DNA of 64,000 nucleotides, from the NCBI RefSeq assembly GCF_026343115.1, contig NZ_JAPEMC010000001.1, positions 4,421,501 to 4,485,500 on the forward strand, read 5' to 3'. The DNA comes from Streptomyces sp. NBC_00102. GTDB taxonomy: Bacteria > Actinomycetota > Actinomycetes > Streptomycetales > Streptomycetaceae. Below, one piece after another: positions 25,350 through 34,646 of this stretch (positions are counted from its first letter, which is position 1; every line of letters begins with the position of its first letter). Both the position numbers and the translations under genes were made by a program. The notes beneath the pieces are model-generated. The model had not been told where the DNA came from. It did not search any database and saw only the letters and a program-made list of their open reading frames with translations.

Positions 25350-26626
25350 CGGAACACGTGAACGGGGCCGGACCGGCCCCGGAGCCCCCGCACCCGCCGA
25401 CCGCGCGGACCTCCGGCGACGAGCGGCTGAGGAGGTGGCGGCTGGTGCTCGGCTCCGACAGCGCGGAGTCCACCGGCCACACCCCCGAAGGCCGGGACGC
25501 CGCCATGGACCGCACCCTCACCGCGCTCTACGGCGGCGCGAAGAACCCGGGCACCAGGACACCCGCCGAGCGCGGGGCCGGACTCGGAGCGTCCGCTCCC
25601 GCCGCGGCCCGCTGGCTCGGCGACATCCGTACGTACTTCCCCGCCCCGGTGGTCCAGGTCATGCAGCGGGACGCGATCGAGCGGCTCGGCCTCGCCGCCC
25701 TGCTACTGGAGCCCGAGATGCTCGACGCGGTCGAAGCCGACGTCCACCTCGTCGGCGCCCTCCTCCAGCTCGGCGGGGCGATGCCGGAGACCACCCGGGA
25801 GACGGCCCGTGCGGTGGTGCGCAAGGTCGTCGCCGACCTGGAGAGGAGGCTGGCCGGCCACACCCGGGCGACCCTCACCGGCGCGCTCGACCGGTCCGCG
25901 CGCATCGGCAGACCGCGCCACCGCGACATCGACTGGAACCGCACCGTCCGCGCCAACCTCAAGAACTGGGTCCCGCTGCCCGCGGCGGACGGTACGGACC
26001 CCACGAGCGACGAGGACCCGGCGAACGGCGCGAGCCGTGCGGCCGGCGCGGGCACCGTCGTCCCCGAGCGGCTCGTCGGCTACGGCCGGGCGGGCAGGTC
26101 CGTACGCAAGGAGATCGTTCTCTGCGTCGACCAGTCGGGTTCGATGGCCGCCTCCGTCGTCCACGCGGCCGTCTTCGGGGCGGTCCTCGCCTCGATGCGC
26201 TCGCTGGACACCCGGCTGATCGTGTTCGACACCGCCGTCGTGGACCTCACCGACCAGCTCGACGACCCGGTCGACGTGCTCTTCGGCACCCGGCTCGGCG
26301 GCGGTACGGACATCAACCGGGCCCTCACCTACTGCCAGGCACGCATCACCCGCCCCGCCGACACCGTCGTCGTGCTGATCAGCGATCTCTACGAAGGGGG
26401 GATACGCGACCGGATGATCCAGCGGGTCGCGGCGATGAGGGACGCGGGAGTGGAGTTCGTGGCCCTGCTCGCGCTCTCGGACGAGGGGGCCCCCGCGTAC
26501 GACCACGACCACGCGGCGGCCCTGGCCGCCCTCGGGGTCCCCGCCTTCGCCTGCACCCCGGACCTCTTCCCCGAGGTGATGGCGGCGGCCCTGGAGAAGC
26601 GGCCCCTGCCGGTCCCGGAGCGGTAG
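25346..26626 (+). CDS. VWA-domain protein, partner of the MoxR ATPase
   Basis: A 426-residue soluble protein. The N-terminal half is helical (WRLVLGSDS, MDRTLTALYG, ERLGLAALLLEPEML); the VWA domain occupies about 255-420. The metal-ion (MIDAS) site is complete: D262-x-S264-x-S266 in 'VDQSGSMAAS', T321 in 'GGGTDINRAL' and the Asp of 'VVLISDLYEGG'. Such proteins deliver clients to MoxR ATPases. The GTG start overlaps the stop of the DUF5682 gene. It closes the operon; three CCGGCACGAGC repeats follow its stop. Confidence 0.9.
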   Translation: MTEHVNGAGPAPEPPHPPTARTSGDERLRRWRLVLGSDSAESTGHTPEGRDAAMDRTLTALYGGAKNPGTRTPAERGAGLGASAPAAARWLGDIRTYFPAPVVQVMQRDAIERLGLAALLLEPEMLDAVEADVHLVGALLQLGGAMPETTRETARAVVRKVVADLERRLAGHTRATLTGALDRSARIGRPRHRDIDWNRTVRANLKNWVPLPAADGTDPTSDEDPANGASRAAGAGTVVPERLVGYGRAGRSVRKEIVLCVDQSGSMAASVVHAAVFGAVLASMRSLDTRLIVFDTAVVDLTDQLDDPVDVLFGTRLGGGTDINRALTYCQARITRPADTVVVLISDLYEGGIRDRMIQRVAAMRDAGVEFVALLALSDEGAPAYDHDHAAALAALGVPAFACTPDLFPEVMAAALEKRPLPVPER

Positions 26627-27060
26627 CGCCCCGGCACGAGCCCGGCACGAGCCCGGCACGAGCCCGCCCCGGACTCCCTTCCGGTCCGCGGGCCGGGACG
26701 GTCGGGTGGTCCTGGTCGGGTGGTCCTTCTCTCACCGGTCCGACGGTTGGGGCGGCGCCCGGCAGGCCATCGCCGCGCCCGTTCCGGCCGTACCCCCGCT
26801 GACCAGCGTGACCGCAGGTGCGGCAGCGCGCCGATTTGTCCCCTCCGGCCCGGTCACCAGGGGCGTCTGTGACCGTAATCACCGCTCGTGCGCGATCTCC
26901 GATTTATGGTCGGGCGGAGCGCGGGGATAACCTGCCGGATGGACATGCCGCGTACCGGACACCGTGTACGCATCCCTGGTGACAGCGCAGTCACGTTTGC
27001 CCCTCGCGGCACGCCCACGCATCAAACCAACCGCGAGACCACTAAAAGGGACGGACGCGC
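26627..27060. other. intergenic region and sucC promoter area
   Basis: A 434-base gap. At 26631-26663 the 11-bp unit CCGGCACGAGC is repeated three times. The part from about 26870 to 27050 is less GC-rich (GTGACCGTAATCACC, CGATTTATGG, CACTAAAAGGGACGG) and should hold the sucCD promoter and leader. No gene is seen. Confidence 0.5.
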
Positions 27061-28242
27061 GTGGACCTGTTCGAGTACCAGGCGAGGGACCTCTTCGCCA
27101 AGCACGGTGTACCGGTGCTGGCCGGTGAAGTCATCGACACGCCTGAGGCAGCCCGCGAGGCGACCGAGCGGCTGGGCGGCAAGTCTGTCGTCAAGGCCCA
27201 GGTGAAGGTCGGCGGTCGTGGCAAGGCCGGCGGCGTCAAGCTGGCCGCCGACCCCGACGAGGCGGTCGCCCGCGCGACCGACATCCTCGGCATGGACATC
27301 AAGGGCCACACGGTCCACAAGGTGATGATCGCCGAGCTGTCCCCCGAGATCGAGGCGGAGTACTACGTCTCGTACCTCCTCGACCGCACCAACCGCACCT
27401 TCCTGGCCATGGCCTCGGTGCAGGGCGGCATGGACATCGAGGAGGTCGCGGAGAAGACCCCCGAGGCCCTCGCGAAGGTCCCGGTCAACGCCGTCGACGG
27501 CGTCGACATCGTCAAGGCCCGCGAGATCGTGGCCCAGGCGAAGTTCCCGGCCGACGTGGCCGAGGGTGTCGCCGAGGCCCTGGTGACCCTGTGGGAGACC
27601 TTCGTCGCCGAGGACGCGCTCCTCGTCGAGGTCAACCCGCTGGTGAAGACCAAGGACGGCCGCATCCTGGCCCTCGACGGCAAGGTCTCGCTCGACGAGA
27701 ACGCCGACTTCCGCCAGCCGGAGCACGAGGCGCTCGAGGACAAGGCCGCGGCCAACCCCCTCGAAGCCGCCGCGAAGGCCAAGAACCTCAACTACGTCAA
27801 GCTCGACGGCGAGGTCGGCATCATCGGTAACGGTGCCGGTCTGGTCATGTCGACGCTGGACGTCGTCGCGTACGCCGGTGAGAACCACGGCAACGTGAAG
27901 CCCGCCAACTTCCTCGACATCGGTGGCGGCGCCTCCGCCGAGGTCATGGCGAACGGCCTGGAGATCATCCTCGGCGACACGGACGTCAAGTCCGTGTTCG
28001 TCAACGTCTTCGGTGGCATCACCGCTTGTGACGAGGTCGCCAACGGCATCGTCCAGGCGCTCGCCCTGCTGGAGAGCAAGGGCGAGAAGGTCGAGAAGCC
28101 GCTCGTCGTGCGTCTCGACGGCAACAACGCGGAGCTGGGTCGCAAGATCCTTTCCGACGCCAACCACCCGCTGGTCCAGCGTGTGGACACCATGGACGGC
28201 GCGGCCGACAAGGCCGCCGAGCTCGCCGCGGCTGCGAAGTAA
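27061..28242 (+). CDS. sucC: succinyl-CoA synthetase (ADP-forming) beta subunit
   Basis: A 393-residue protein of standard length. It begins '[19 protein letters not shown]', the classic N-terminus, followed by the ATP-grasp domain with '[16 protein letters not shown]' and the CoA-ligase domain with '[18 protein letters not shown]' and '[17 protein letters not shown]'. With SucD it converts succinyl-CoA to succinate with substrate-level phosphorylation in the TCA cycle. It starts at GTG 27061 behind AAAGGGACGG. The sucD gene follows after 19 bases in the same operon. Confidence 0.97.
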   Translation: MDLFEYQARDLFAKHGVPVLAGEVIDTPEAAREATERLGGKSVVKAQVKVGGRGKAGGVKLAADPDEAVARATDILGMDIKGHTVHKVMIAELSPEIEAEYYVSYLLDRTNRTFLAMASVQGGMDIEEVAEKTPEALAKVPVNAVDGVDIVKAREIVAQAKFPADVAEGVAEALVTLWETFVAEDALLVEVNPLVKTKDGRILALDGKVSLDENADFRQPEHEALEDKAAANPLEAAAKAKNLNYVKLDGEVGIIGNGAGLVMSTLDVVAYAGENHGNVKPANFLDIGGGASAEVMANGLEIILGDTDVKSVFVNVFGGITACDEVANGIVQALALLESKGEKVEKPLVVRLDGNNAELGRKILSDANHPLVQRVDTMDGAADKAAELAAAAK

Positions 28243-28261
28243 GGACGAGGGACTCCACACC

Positions 28262-29146
28262 ATGGCTATCTTCCTCACCAAGGACAGCAAGGTCATCGTC
28301 CAGGGGATGACCGGCGCCACGGGCATGAAGCACACCAAGCTCATGCTGGCCGACGGCACCAACATCGTCGGCGGCGTGAACCCGCGCAAGGCCGGCACGA
28401 CCGTCGACTTCGACGGCACCGAGGTACCGGTCTTCGGCTCCGTCGCCGAGGCGATGGAGAAGACGGGCGCCGACGTGTCCGTCCTCTTCGTGCCGCCGGC
28501 CTTCGCGAAGGCCGCCGTCGTCGAGGCGATCGACGCCGAGATCCCCCTCGCCGTCGTCATCACCGAGGGCATCGCCGTCCACGACTCCGCCGCCTTCTGG
28601 GCGTACGCGGGCTCGAAGGGCAACAAGACCCGGATCATCGGCCCGAACTGCCCGGGTCTGATCACCCCCGGCCAGTCCAACGCCGGCATCATCCCGGGCG
28701 ACATCACCAAGCCCGGCCGCATCGGTCTCGTGTCCAAGTCCGGCACGCTGACCTACCAGATGATGTACGAGCTCCGTGACATCGGATTCTCCTCCGCCGT
28801 CGGCATCGGTGGCGACCCGGTCATCGGCACCACGCACATCGACGCCCTCGCGGCGTTCGAGGCGGACCCCGAGACCGACCTCATCGTCATGATCGGCGAG
28901 ATCGGTGGCGACGCCGAGGAGCGTGCCGCCGACTTCATCGCGAAGAACGTCACGAAGCCGGTCGTCGGCTACGTCGCCGGCTTCACCGCGCCCGAGGGCA
29001 AGACCATGGGCCACGCGGGCGCCATCGTCTCCGGCTCCTCCGGCACCGCCGCCGCGAAGAAGGAGGCCCTCGAGGCCGCCGGCGTGAAGGTCGGCAAGAC
29101 GCCGACCGAGACCGCCAAGCTGGCGCGCGAGATCCTCGGCGCCTGA
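28262..29146 (+). CDS. sucD: succinyl-CoA synthetase alpha subunit
   Basis: A 294-residue protein of standard length. The CoA-binding Rossmann domain is at the N-terminus ([19 protein letters not shown]), with 'VNPRKAGT' next. The phosphohistidine H251 lies in '[18 protein letters not shown]', and '[14 protein letters not shown]' forms the active-site loop. ATG 28262 follows GACGAGGG. It is the second gene of the sucCD operon, closed by a strong terminator at 29200-29243. Confidence 0.97.
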   Translation: MAIFLTKDSKVIVQGMTGATGMKHTKLMLADGTNIVGGVNPRKAGTTVDFDGTEVPVFGSVAEAMEKTGADVSVLFVPPAFAKAAVVEAIDAEIPLAVVITEGIAVHDSAAFWAYAGSKGNKTRIIGPNCPGLITPGQSNAGIIPGDITKPGRIGLVSKSGTLTYQMMYELRDIGFSSAVGIGGDPVIGTTHIDALAAFEADPETDLIVMIGEIGGDAEERAADFIAKNVTKPVVGYVAGFTAPEGKTMGHAGAIVSGSSGTAAAKKEALEAAGVKVGKTPTETAKLAREILGA

Positions 29147-29199
29147 TCACGGCCGGCGCGGCGGCACCGCCGCCGCACCCCGTGTGAACGCGTCACGAC

Positions 29200-29243
29200 G
29201 GCGCGGGCCCGTACCCCTCTCACCGGGGGTGCGGGCCCGCGCC
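29200..29243 (+). terminator. intrinsic terminator after sucCD
   Basis: A GC-rich stem beginning GGCGCGGGCCCG pairs with CGGGCCCGCGCC around a short loop, with an extra CCCC/GGGG step, and is followed by GTTTTCC. It lies between sucD and the convergent HTH gene and could serve both strands. Confidence 0.8.
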
Positions 29244-29294
29244 GTTTTCCGTCGTACCGGACGCGTCCGACAGTGCTCCACCGTCGACGGGCCG

Positions 29295-30683
29295 TCAGTG
29301 GGGCAGCGGGACGAGACGCTCCGGGCCGTGGACGAGCTCCTCGCGCAGGGACGCCTGGAGTTCCAGGTCCTGCTCGGTCAACTGCTGCGGGCCGCCGCGC
29401 GGGGGTACGCCCCCGACGCGTTCGGCGGGGGAGAGGGGCTCCTCGTACCGGGTCGGCGCGGTGTGCAGGGTGAAGGCGGTCGCGCCGATGAGCAGGGCGG
29501 CGAACGCGATGGCCGCCCTGGTCCACAGTTGGGCCTTGCGCTCGCTCCCGGCGCGTACGGCCTTCGGCGTGGGCAGGGCGGGCGCCGGTTCGACGGCCGC
29601 GAGGGAGTGGAGCCGCTCGCGCAGCAGGGCGGAGAGCTCCGTGGACGAGGGGGCACCGGCCAGTTCGGGAAGCCGCTCGGTGAGGGCGGCGCGCGCGTTC
29701 ACCAGCCGCCCGGCGGCGGCCGGTGTGCTCGCCTCCGTCTCGGCCGCCGTCTCCGGCAGGTCGAGCCCGACCCCGTCGTAGAGCAGCACCGTGCGGCGGG
29801 AGGCCGGCGGCAGCGCGAGGAACGCCTCCAGGGTCGCCCGGCGCTCCGGGTCGGCGGGCGGTTTGTCCGGGTGGCGGTGGGCGCGGCGCACCCGGTGCCA
29901 GGGCGACAGCGCGTACTCGTGCGCGGCGGCCCGTACCCAGCCTGCCGGGTCCCGGTCCACGGCGACCTCGGGCCACCGCTCCCACGCCGTGTGGAACGCG
30001 CGCTCCACGGACTCCCGGGAGAGGCCCCGACGGCCGGTCAGCAGAAAGGCCTGGCCCACCAGTCCGGGCGCCGTCCGGCGGTAGAGCGCGTCGAAGGCCC
30101 CTTCCGGGGTCGGCCCCGCAGGGGCGTCCGGGTCGGGCGCCACCGGCGCCGGAGCGGCTCCGTCCTCTCCGGCCGGGGCGGCCCGCGCGGGAACCTCCTG
30201 GTCCGGAGCGTCCTGGTCCGGGGACGGGGTGAGGTCCGGCTCGGTCGGGGACATGGGGGTGCTCCCGGTGGCTGCGACGGTGAGGGGCGGTGCGGTGGCA
30301 TCCGCCGCACCCGGCGCGGCGGCACGCGACGACGGGGCTGAATCCGCGCGCGGAGACGGTCGCGACGACGGGGCTGCATCCGCGGGCGGAGACGGTCGCG
30401 ACGACGGGGCCGGACTGGTGGGCGGGTGCGGACCCGCGGGCGGTGCGGAGGGTCGGCGGCGGCCCGGCCTGCGGCCGGCGCACCCGATGAGCTGGGCGTA
30501 CGCCGCCCGCTTGCGGCCTCGCGGGGCGGTACGCCCCGACTCCCAGGACCGGACGGTGGCCGGAGTGACTCCGACCGCCGAGGCCACCTGTTCCTCCGTC
30601 AGCGATTTTGCCTCGCGCAGCCTCCGCCGTTCCTTCGGGGGCGGCAGCGGCACGTCGGCGGTGCCGGTCGTACTCTCCGTCAC
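29295..30683 (-). CDS. membrane-anchored HTH / sigma-factor-like regulator
   Basis: A 462-residue protein. An N-terminal XRE-type helix-turn-helix (about 15-65) has 'LTEEQVASAVGVTPATVRSWE'. A long Pro/Ala/Ser-rich linker follows (about 70-190), in which SSRPSP units repeat. A domain at about 195-360 resembles ECF sigma factors (region 2 'ALYRRTAPGLVGQAFLLTG', region 4-like 'FLALPPASRRTVLLYDGVGLD'). One membrane helix lies at about 380-405 (WTRAAIAFAALLIGATAFTL), with an extracytoplasmic tail. It may regulate envelope genes. GTG 30683 is the start; the divergent gap to the DUF6350 gene has an AT-rich element, TACATAAACGTATA. Confidence 0.78.
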   Translation of the reverse strand: MTESTTGTADVPLPPPKERRRLREAKSLTEEQVASAVGVTPATVRSWESGRTAPRGRKRAAYAQLIGCAGRRPGRRRPSAPPAGPHPPTSPAPSSRPSPPADAAPSSRPSPRADSAPSSRAAAPGAADATAPPLTVAATGSTPMSPTEPDLTPSPDQDAPDQEVPARAAPAGEDGAAPAPVAPDPDAPAGPTPEGAFDALYRRTAPGLVGQAFLLTGRRGLSRESVERAFHTAWERWPEVAVDRDPAGWVRAAAHEYALSPWHRVRRAHRHPDKPPADPERRATLEAFLALPPASRRTVLLYDGVGLDLPETAAETEASTPAAAGRLVNARAALTERLPELAGAPSSTELSALLRERLHSLAAVEPAPALPTPKAVRAGSERKAQLWTRAAIAFAALLIGATAFTLHTAPTRYEEPLSPAERVGGVPPRGGPQQLTEQDLELQASLREELVHGPERLVPLPH

Positions 30684-30791
30684 GAGTGGCCCCCCGCAAC
30701 ACTGGACCGGGTGAAAAAGTACATAAACGTATATTGGGCGACACGGCGCCCGTTCGCCCGTTACACGGATTCAGCGCGTGTCGTTGGCAGC
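30684..30791. promoter_or_regulatory. AT-rich divergent promoter between HTH and DUF6350 genes
   Basis: A 108-base divergent gap with a striking low-GC island at about 30710-30740 (GAAAAAGTACATAAACGTATA). Near-palindromic GTACATAAACGTAT could be an operator for the adjacent HTH protein. No experimental motif is known to me. Confidence 0.4.
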
Positions 30792-32756
30792 ATGGCGGGC
30801 GTGACCCAAGTGACCGATCGCAGCCCGATGTTGTCCTCCGGACGCGGCAGGGCTGCCGCCCTGGCCTCCGCACTCCTGCGCGGTGCGATCGCGGCCGGAC
30901 TCGGTCTCGCCACCCTCACCGTCCTCCTGATGGGGCTCTGGATCAGCTCCCCCTACTCCGACGCGGGACCCGGCGGGACGATGCGTACGGCGGCGGCCCT
31001 GTGGCTGCTCTCGCACGGCGCCGAACTCGTCAGGAGTGACACCCTCAGCTCAATCCCCGCGCCGGTGGCGACCGTCCCCCTGCTGCTGACGGCGCTCCCC
31101 GTGTGGCTGTTGCACCGGGCCGCCCGCGACGCGCTGGACGCGGTGGACCCGGTGGGCCCGATGGAGGCGACGGACGAGCGGCCACCGCCGTCGGCGGCCG
31201 CCGTCTGCTGCGCGGTGACGACCGGCTATCTGCTGGTGGTCGCGGGAGCGGTGGCCTTCGTCCGGTCGGCCCCGCTGAGCGTGGACACCGGGAATTCGGC
31301 CACCCTGGCGTTCCCGCTGGTGGCCGTGGTGGCGGGTGCGGCGGTGGCCGGGGTGTGGACGGCGTCCGGCCGGCCGTTGGGCGCCACCCCGTCCTGGGCC
31401 CCGCTGCGGGTCCAGGAAGCGGTCGCCCGGACCCTCTTCCGGGACAGGGCCGAAGCGGCGACCCGCTCGGCGCTGGCGGGGGTCGTCGTGCTGCTCGGCG
31501 GCGGCGCGCTGCTCGTCGCGGTGGGGCTCGTACGGCATCGGGCCGCCGCCGAGGAATCGTTCCTGGCGCTCTCCGACGAGGTGTCCGGGAAGGTCGCGGT
31601 GTTGCTGCTCGCGATGGCGCTGGTACCGAACGCGGCGGTGTGGGCGGCGTCGTACGGACTCGGGCCCGGCTTCTCGCTCGGTACGGAGGCGACGGTCGCC
31701 CCCCTCGGTTTCCACGGCGACCCCGCGCTCCCCGGGTTCCCGCTGCTGGCCGCCCTGCCCGATCCGGGCCCCGGAACCGCCGCGAACGCAACGGCCTGCG
31801 CGGTCCCCCTGCTGGCGGCGTTCGCCGTCGCCTGGTTCACCGTGCGGAGGGCGGCCCCGCTGTACGGAGCGCGCGAGGACGCCTGGAGCCCGGGGGAGAC
31901 CGCGCTGGTCACGGGGCTCGCGGCGATCGGCTGCGGTGCGGGGACGGCCGCCCTCGCCGCCCTCGCGGGCGGGCCGATGGGGACTCGGGCGCTCGCCGAG
32001 TTCGGCCCGGTCTGGTGGCTGACCGGCGGCGCCGCGGTGATCTGGACCGTCGTGCTGGGAGTGCCCCTGGCCCTGCTCATGAGGGCCTGGAGGCTGCGGG
32101 AACAGACCTGGGGCTGGCGGTGGGAGACGGCCGAAGCGGTGCGGGGCGCGGGAGTCACGAGCAAGGTGCCCGAGGCCGTGGCGGTGCCGGAGTGGACGGC
32201 GCGACCCGCGCGCGCATCCGGTTTCTGGCGGTCCGCGTCCTCGCCGGCGGCCGCTCCCGGGGCGGAGTTCCCGGGCGGGGCCGCACAGGAATCCCGCGGA
32301 GCGGTCTCCGGAGAAGCGCGCGCGTGGTGGAACCCGCGCCTACCCCGGCGGACGTGGACGACGCGGCGGACGTGGACGACGTGGACGACGTGGCGGACGT
32401 GGCGGACGTGGCGGAAGCCCGAAGCGTCCGGAGCGACGGCGGCAGCCGGTACGCCGTCAGCTCCGCCGGCCCCCGCGAGCCCGGCGGGAAGGCCCGCCGC
32501 GCCCGTCGCCTCACCTGTCACGGCGCCCGTCGTCGCTCCTGTCGTCGGCGCGCCCGTCACTCCGCCCCTGGCCGCGCCCGTTGCTCCGCCCCTTGCCGTG
32601 CCCCTTGCCCCGCCCGTCACTCCGCCCCTTGCCCCGACCGCCCGTCCCGCCGAACCCGGTTCCGAGAGCTACGACTTCCTGCCGAGGTCGGAGCCCGCGA
32701 GCCGTCCCGAGCCGGAGGACCCCCGGCCGACGACGACGGACGGCGCGGCAACCTGA
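30792..32756 (+). CDS. DUF6350 multi-pass membrane protein
   Basis: A 654-residue integral membrane protein. About eight or nine membrane helices fill residues 18-440, with family landmarks 'GLWISSPYSDAGPGG', 'LWLLSHGAELV' and 'PVATVPLLLTALPVWLLHR'. The C-terminal 200 residues are soluble, with an odd Thr-Trp-Arg run at about 519-545 from a 9-bp-like tandem repeat, then Pro-Val-Ala repeats and 'ESYDFLP'. The family lies immediately upstream of purN in streptomycetes; the function is unknown. ATG 30792 is used, with GTG 30801 as a close alternative. Confidence 0.8.
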   Translation: MAGVTQVTDRSPMLSSGRGRAAALASALLRGAIAAGLGLATLTVLLMGLWISSPYSDAGPGGTMRTAAALWLLSHGAELVRSDTLSSIPAPVATVPLLLTALPVWLLHRAARDALDAVDPVGPMEATDERPPPSAAAVCCAVTTGYLLVVAGAVAFVRSAPLSVDTGNSATLAFPLVAVVAGAAVAGVWTASGRPLGATPSWAPLRVQEAVARTLFRDRAEAATRSALAGVVVLLGGGALLVAVGLVRHRAAAEESFLALSDEVSGKVAVLLLAMALVPNAAVWAASYGLGPGFSLGTEATVAPLGFHGDPALPGFPLLAALPDPGPGTAANATACAVPLLAAFAVAWFTVRRAAPLYGAREDAWSPGETALVTGLAAIGCGAGTAALAALAGGPMGTRALAEFGPVWWLTGGAAVIWTVVLGVPLALLMRAWRLREQTWGWRWETAEAVRGAGVTSKVPEAVAVPEWTARPARASGFWRSASSPAAAPGAEFPGGAAQESRGAVSGEARAWWNPRLPRRTWTTRRTWTTWTTWRTWRTWRKPEASGATAAAGTPSAPPAPASPAGRPAAPVASPVTAPVVAPVVGAPVTPPLAAPVAPPLAVPLAPPVTPPLAPTARPAEPGSESYDFLPRSEPASRPEPEDPRPTTTDGAAT

Positions 32757-32856
32757 GGCTGCCGCGCCGCCGTGCTGCCGCGCCCGGTCGGGTCGGGCGC
32801 GGGTCGTGCCGATGTGCGGGTGCCGCGGTCGGTGCGGATACCTCGGTGGCCGCGGG

Positions 32857-33882
32857 TCAGCTCGCGGTGCAGGAGACCGTCGGCCAGGTCCAGGTGCCGT
32901 TGGTCTGGATCGTCACGCCCCAGTTGTTGCCGCTGCCGTTCGGTTTCGCGACGAGTTGCTGGGCGCTCGGGTAGCTTGCGCCGATGTTCCAGGTGGAGAG
33001 GACCTTCTCGGGCGAGGGCACGTTCATCGTCACGGTCCAGTTGCTGGAGCCGCTGACCGAGACGTTGAGGTTGTAGCGGTCGCTCCACTTGTCGCCGGCG
33101 GAGAGCGTCGCGGTGCAGCCGCTGCTCGTACCGCCACCGCCCGTGCTGCCGCCGCCGGTGCTCCCGCCCCCGGTGCTGCCGCCGGTGCCGTCGAGGGTGA
33201 TGTTGGAGTTACCACTGCTCTGGTAGCCCTCGGTGGCGAGCACCATGTAGTTGAAGGACCCCAGGTTCATGCCCTTGCTCGCCCAGGCGTCGAAGTGGTT
33301 GCCCGTGGTGATGGTTCCACCGGTCTTCTTCGACTGCCGGACGCTCCAGTACTGGTTGAAGGTCTTGGTTCCCTCGATGGACGGGGCGTTGGTTCGCGTC
33401 GTCTCGTAGATGTCGTAGGTGCCGCCGTCGCTGGTCACCGTGCCCTTGAAGGTGCCGGTGGGCCGGTAGGTGCCCCAGTTGTCGACGACGTAGTACTCGA
33501 CGAGCGGGTTGGTGGTCCAGCCGTAAAGGGCCAGATAGGCATTGCCGGACGGGTTGAACGTGCCGGTGTAGTTCACGCTCCGGCGCCCGCCGGTGCTCCA
33601 GCCCTTACCGGCGACGAAGTTTCCGACGTTGCTCCAGTTGGTGCTGTAATTCCCGCCGGAACCGAGGTTCATGGAGACCGATCCGCCACCGTCGGACCAG
33701 TACGAGTAGTAGTAGCCGTTGTTGGTGCCGGTCTGGTTCGAGTTGATCGTCGTGTCGGCGTTGGCGGTGCCCGGCAGAATCAGCGCGGTCGCCGCCGCAG
33801 CCAGGGCGAAGGCCCGGCCGAGGAGCCGCAAGCGGCTGAGGCCGCGGCTCCTCGGCCGAGTGGTGCCTTCCTTCGTGAACAT
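32857..33882 (-). CDS. secreted GH11 endo-1,4-beta-xylanase with carbohydrate-binding module
   Basis: A 341-residue exported enzyme. The signal peptide ends at about A42 (GTANA before DTTINS). The GH11 jelly-roll spans about 46-230, with nucleophile E129 in '[13 protein letters not shown]' and acid/base E218 in '[11 protein letters not shown]'. A Gly/Ser/Thr linker (231-255) leads to a CBM2-like binding module (about 256-341, disulfide C256-C338, aromatic residues in 'TWTWPTV'). It hydrolyses xylan outside the cell. ATG 33882 has a perfect AAGGAGGAAGC site. It is not part of the neighbouring core genes and has its own promoter and likely operators upstream. Confidence 0.95.
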   Translation of the reverse strand: MFTKEGTTRPRSRGLSRLRLLGRAFALAAAATALILPGTANADTTINSNQTGTNNGYYYSYWSDGGGSVSMNLGSGGNYSTNWSNVGNFVAGKGWSTGGRRSVNYTGTFNPSGNAYLALYGWTTNPLVEYYVVDNWGTYRPTGTFKGTVTSDGGTYDIYETTRTNAPSIEGTKTFNQYWSVRQSKKTGGTITTGNHFDAWASKGMNLGSFNYMVLATEGYQSSGNSNITLDGTGGSTGGGSTGGGSTGGGGTSSGCTATLSAGDKWSDRYNLNVSVSGSSNWTVTMNVPSPEKVLSTWNIGASYPSAQQLVAKPNGSGNNWGVTIQTNGTWTWPTVSCTAS

Positions 33883-34089
33883 GCTTCCTCCTTGTGCGGA
33901 CTGGCCGGAGACCAGGTGGCAGGGCGTCACCCCGGCCCGGAAATGTCATGGACGCGTCAGGAGTTGAGCCGTGTCGGTGTAGGGGGCGACGCGGCGCGGT
34001 GGTGCGGTCCTGTTGCGCCCGGGAGCCGTTAGGGGCGGCTCGTGCGGGTGCCCTCAAATCGACGGCCTTTGAGGTCTGTTGGCGACGCC

Positions 34090-34118
34090 AGTGTTGATTC
34101 GGCGCTCGGGGGTGTCAA
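34090..34118 (-). promoter_or_regulatory. sigma-70-like promoter of the xylanase gene
   Basis: On the complement strand, TTGACA (34118-34113), 17 bases, then AACACT (34095-34090) gives a promoter with a perfect -35 and ideal spacing. Transcription would start near 34083, giving a leader of about 200 bases. Confidence 0.6.
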
Positions 34119-34277
34119 TGGTTTCGGCAGGTATCGCGAAAAACTTTTTTGACCGGCCTGGGGGGCGGAGGCATGTTTTCCCAGGTCAGTATGAGTCTCA
34201 TCCGGGATTGCGTGATCGAGGTCGTGGTAATCCCCGGATAGGGGAACTCATTAAGGGTCGAGGGAGGGCGTGGAATT

Positions 34278-34300
34278 CGAAACATTTCGAAAATTTTTCG
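34278..34300. promoter_or_regulatory. overlapping CGAAA/TTTCG inverted repeats, possible xylanase regulator site
   Basis: CGAAACATTTCG (34278-34289) overlaps CGAAAATTTTTCG (34288-34300). The arrangement resembles the CGAAA-N-TTTCG sites reported as regulator targets upstream of Streptomyces xylanase genes. The spacing here is 2 and 3 bases rather than 1, and the distance to the promoter is about 160 bases, so the assignment is tentative. Confidence 0.45.
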
Positions 34301-34646
34301 CTCGCGCACGGGTATTCCGGAATGCGTAGCCGAGGGGGTACCGGGCCTGGGTCGGGCGGCGGTGCGCGGCCGGCGGGGAGCGTCGGCGGTGCGCGTCGGC
34401 GGTGCGCGTCACGAGGTGTGCGGGGTGCGGTGGGACGCGTCCCGGCCGACGGCTCCGCGCGGCCGGGGTGGCCGGAATTCGTCTCCCTGTGGGCTGTCCC
34501 GGCTCGGTGTGTGCGGCCCGGACGCGCGGGCCCGGACGTGTGCGCCCGGGTGCCTGCGCGGACGTCGCCGTACGGGCGGCCCGCCCCGTGCGAACGGCCC
34601 GGCTCCTGAAGCAGGGGCCGGGCCGTCGACGGAGGGTGGGGGTGGG

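Larger units (their letters stand above)
33883..34646. other. 764-base control region upstream of the xylanase gene
   Basis: No gene is seen. It contains the xylanase promoter (34090-34118), an AT-rich dyad just upstream of it (CGAAAAACTTTTTTG, 34137-34151), and a cluster of CGAAA/TTTCG repeats at 34278-34300. Bases 34080-34330 are much lower in GC than the rest of the window, unusual for Streptomyces core DNA. Confidence 0.6.
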
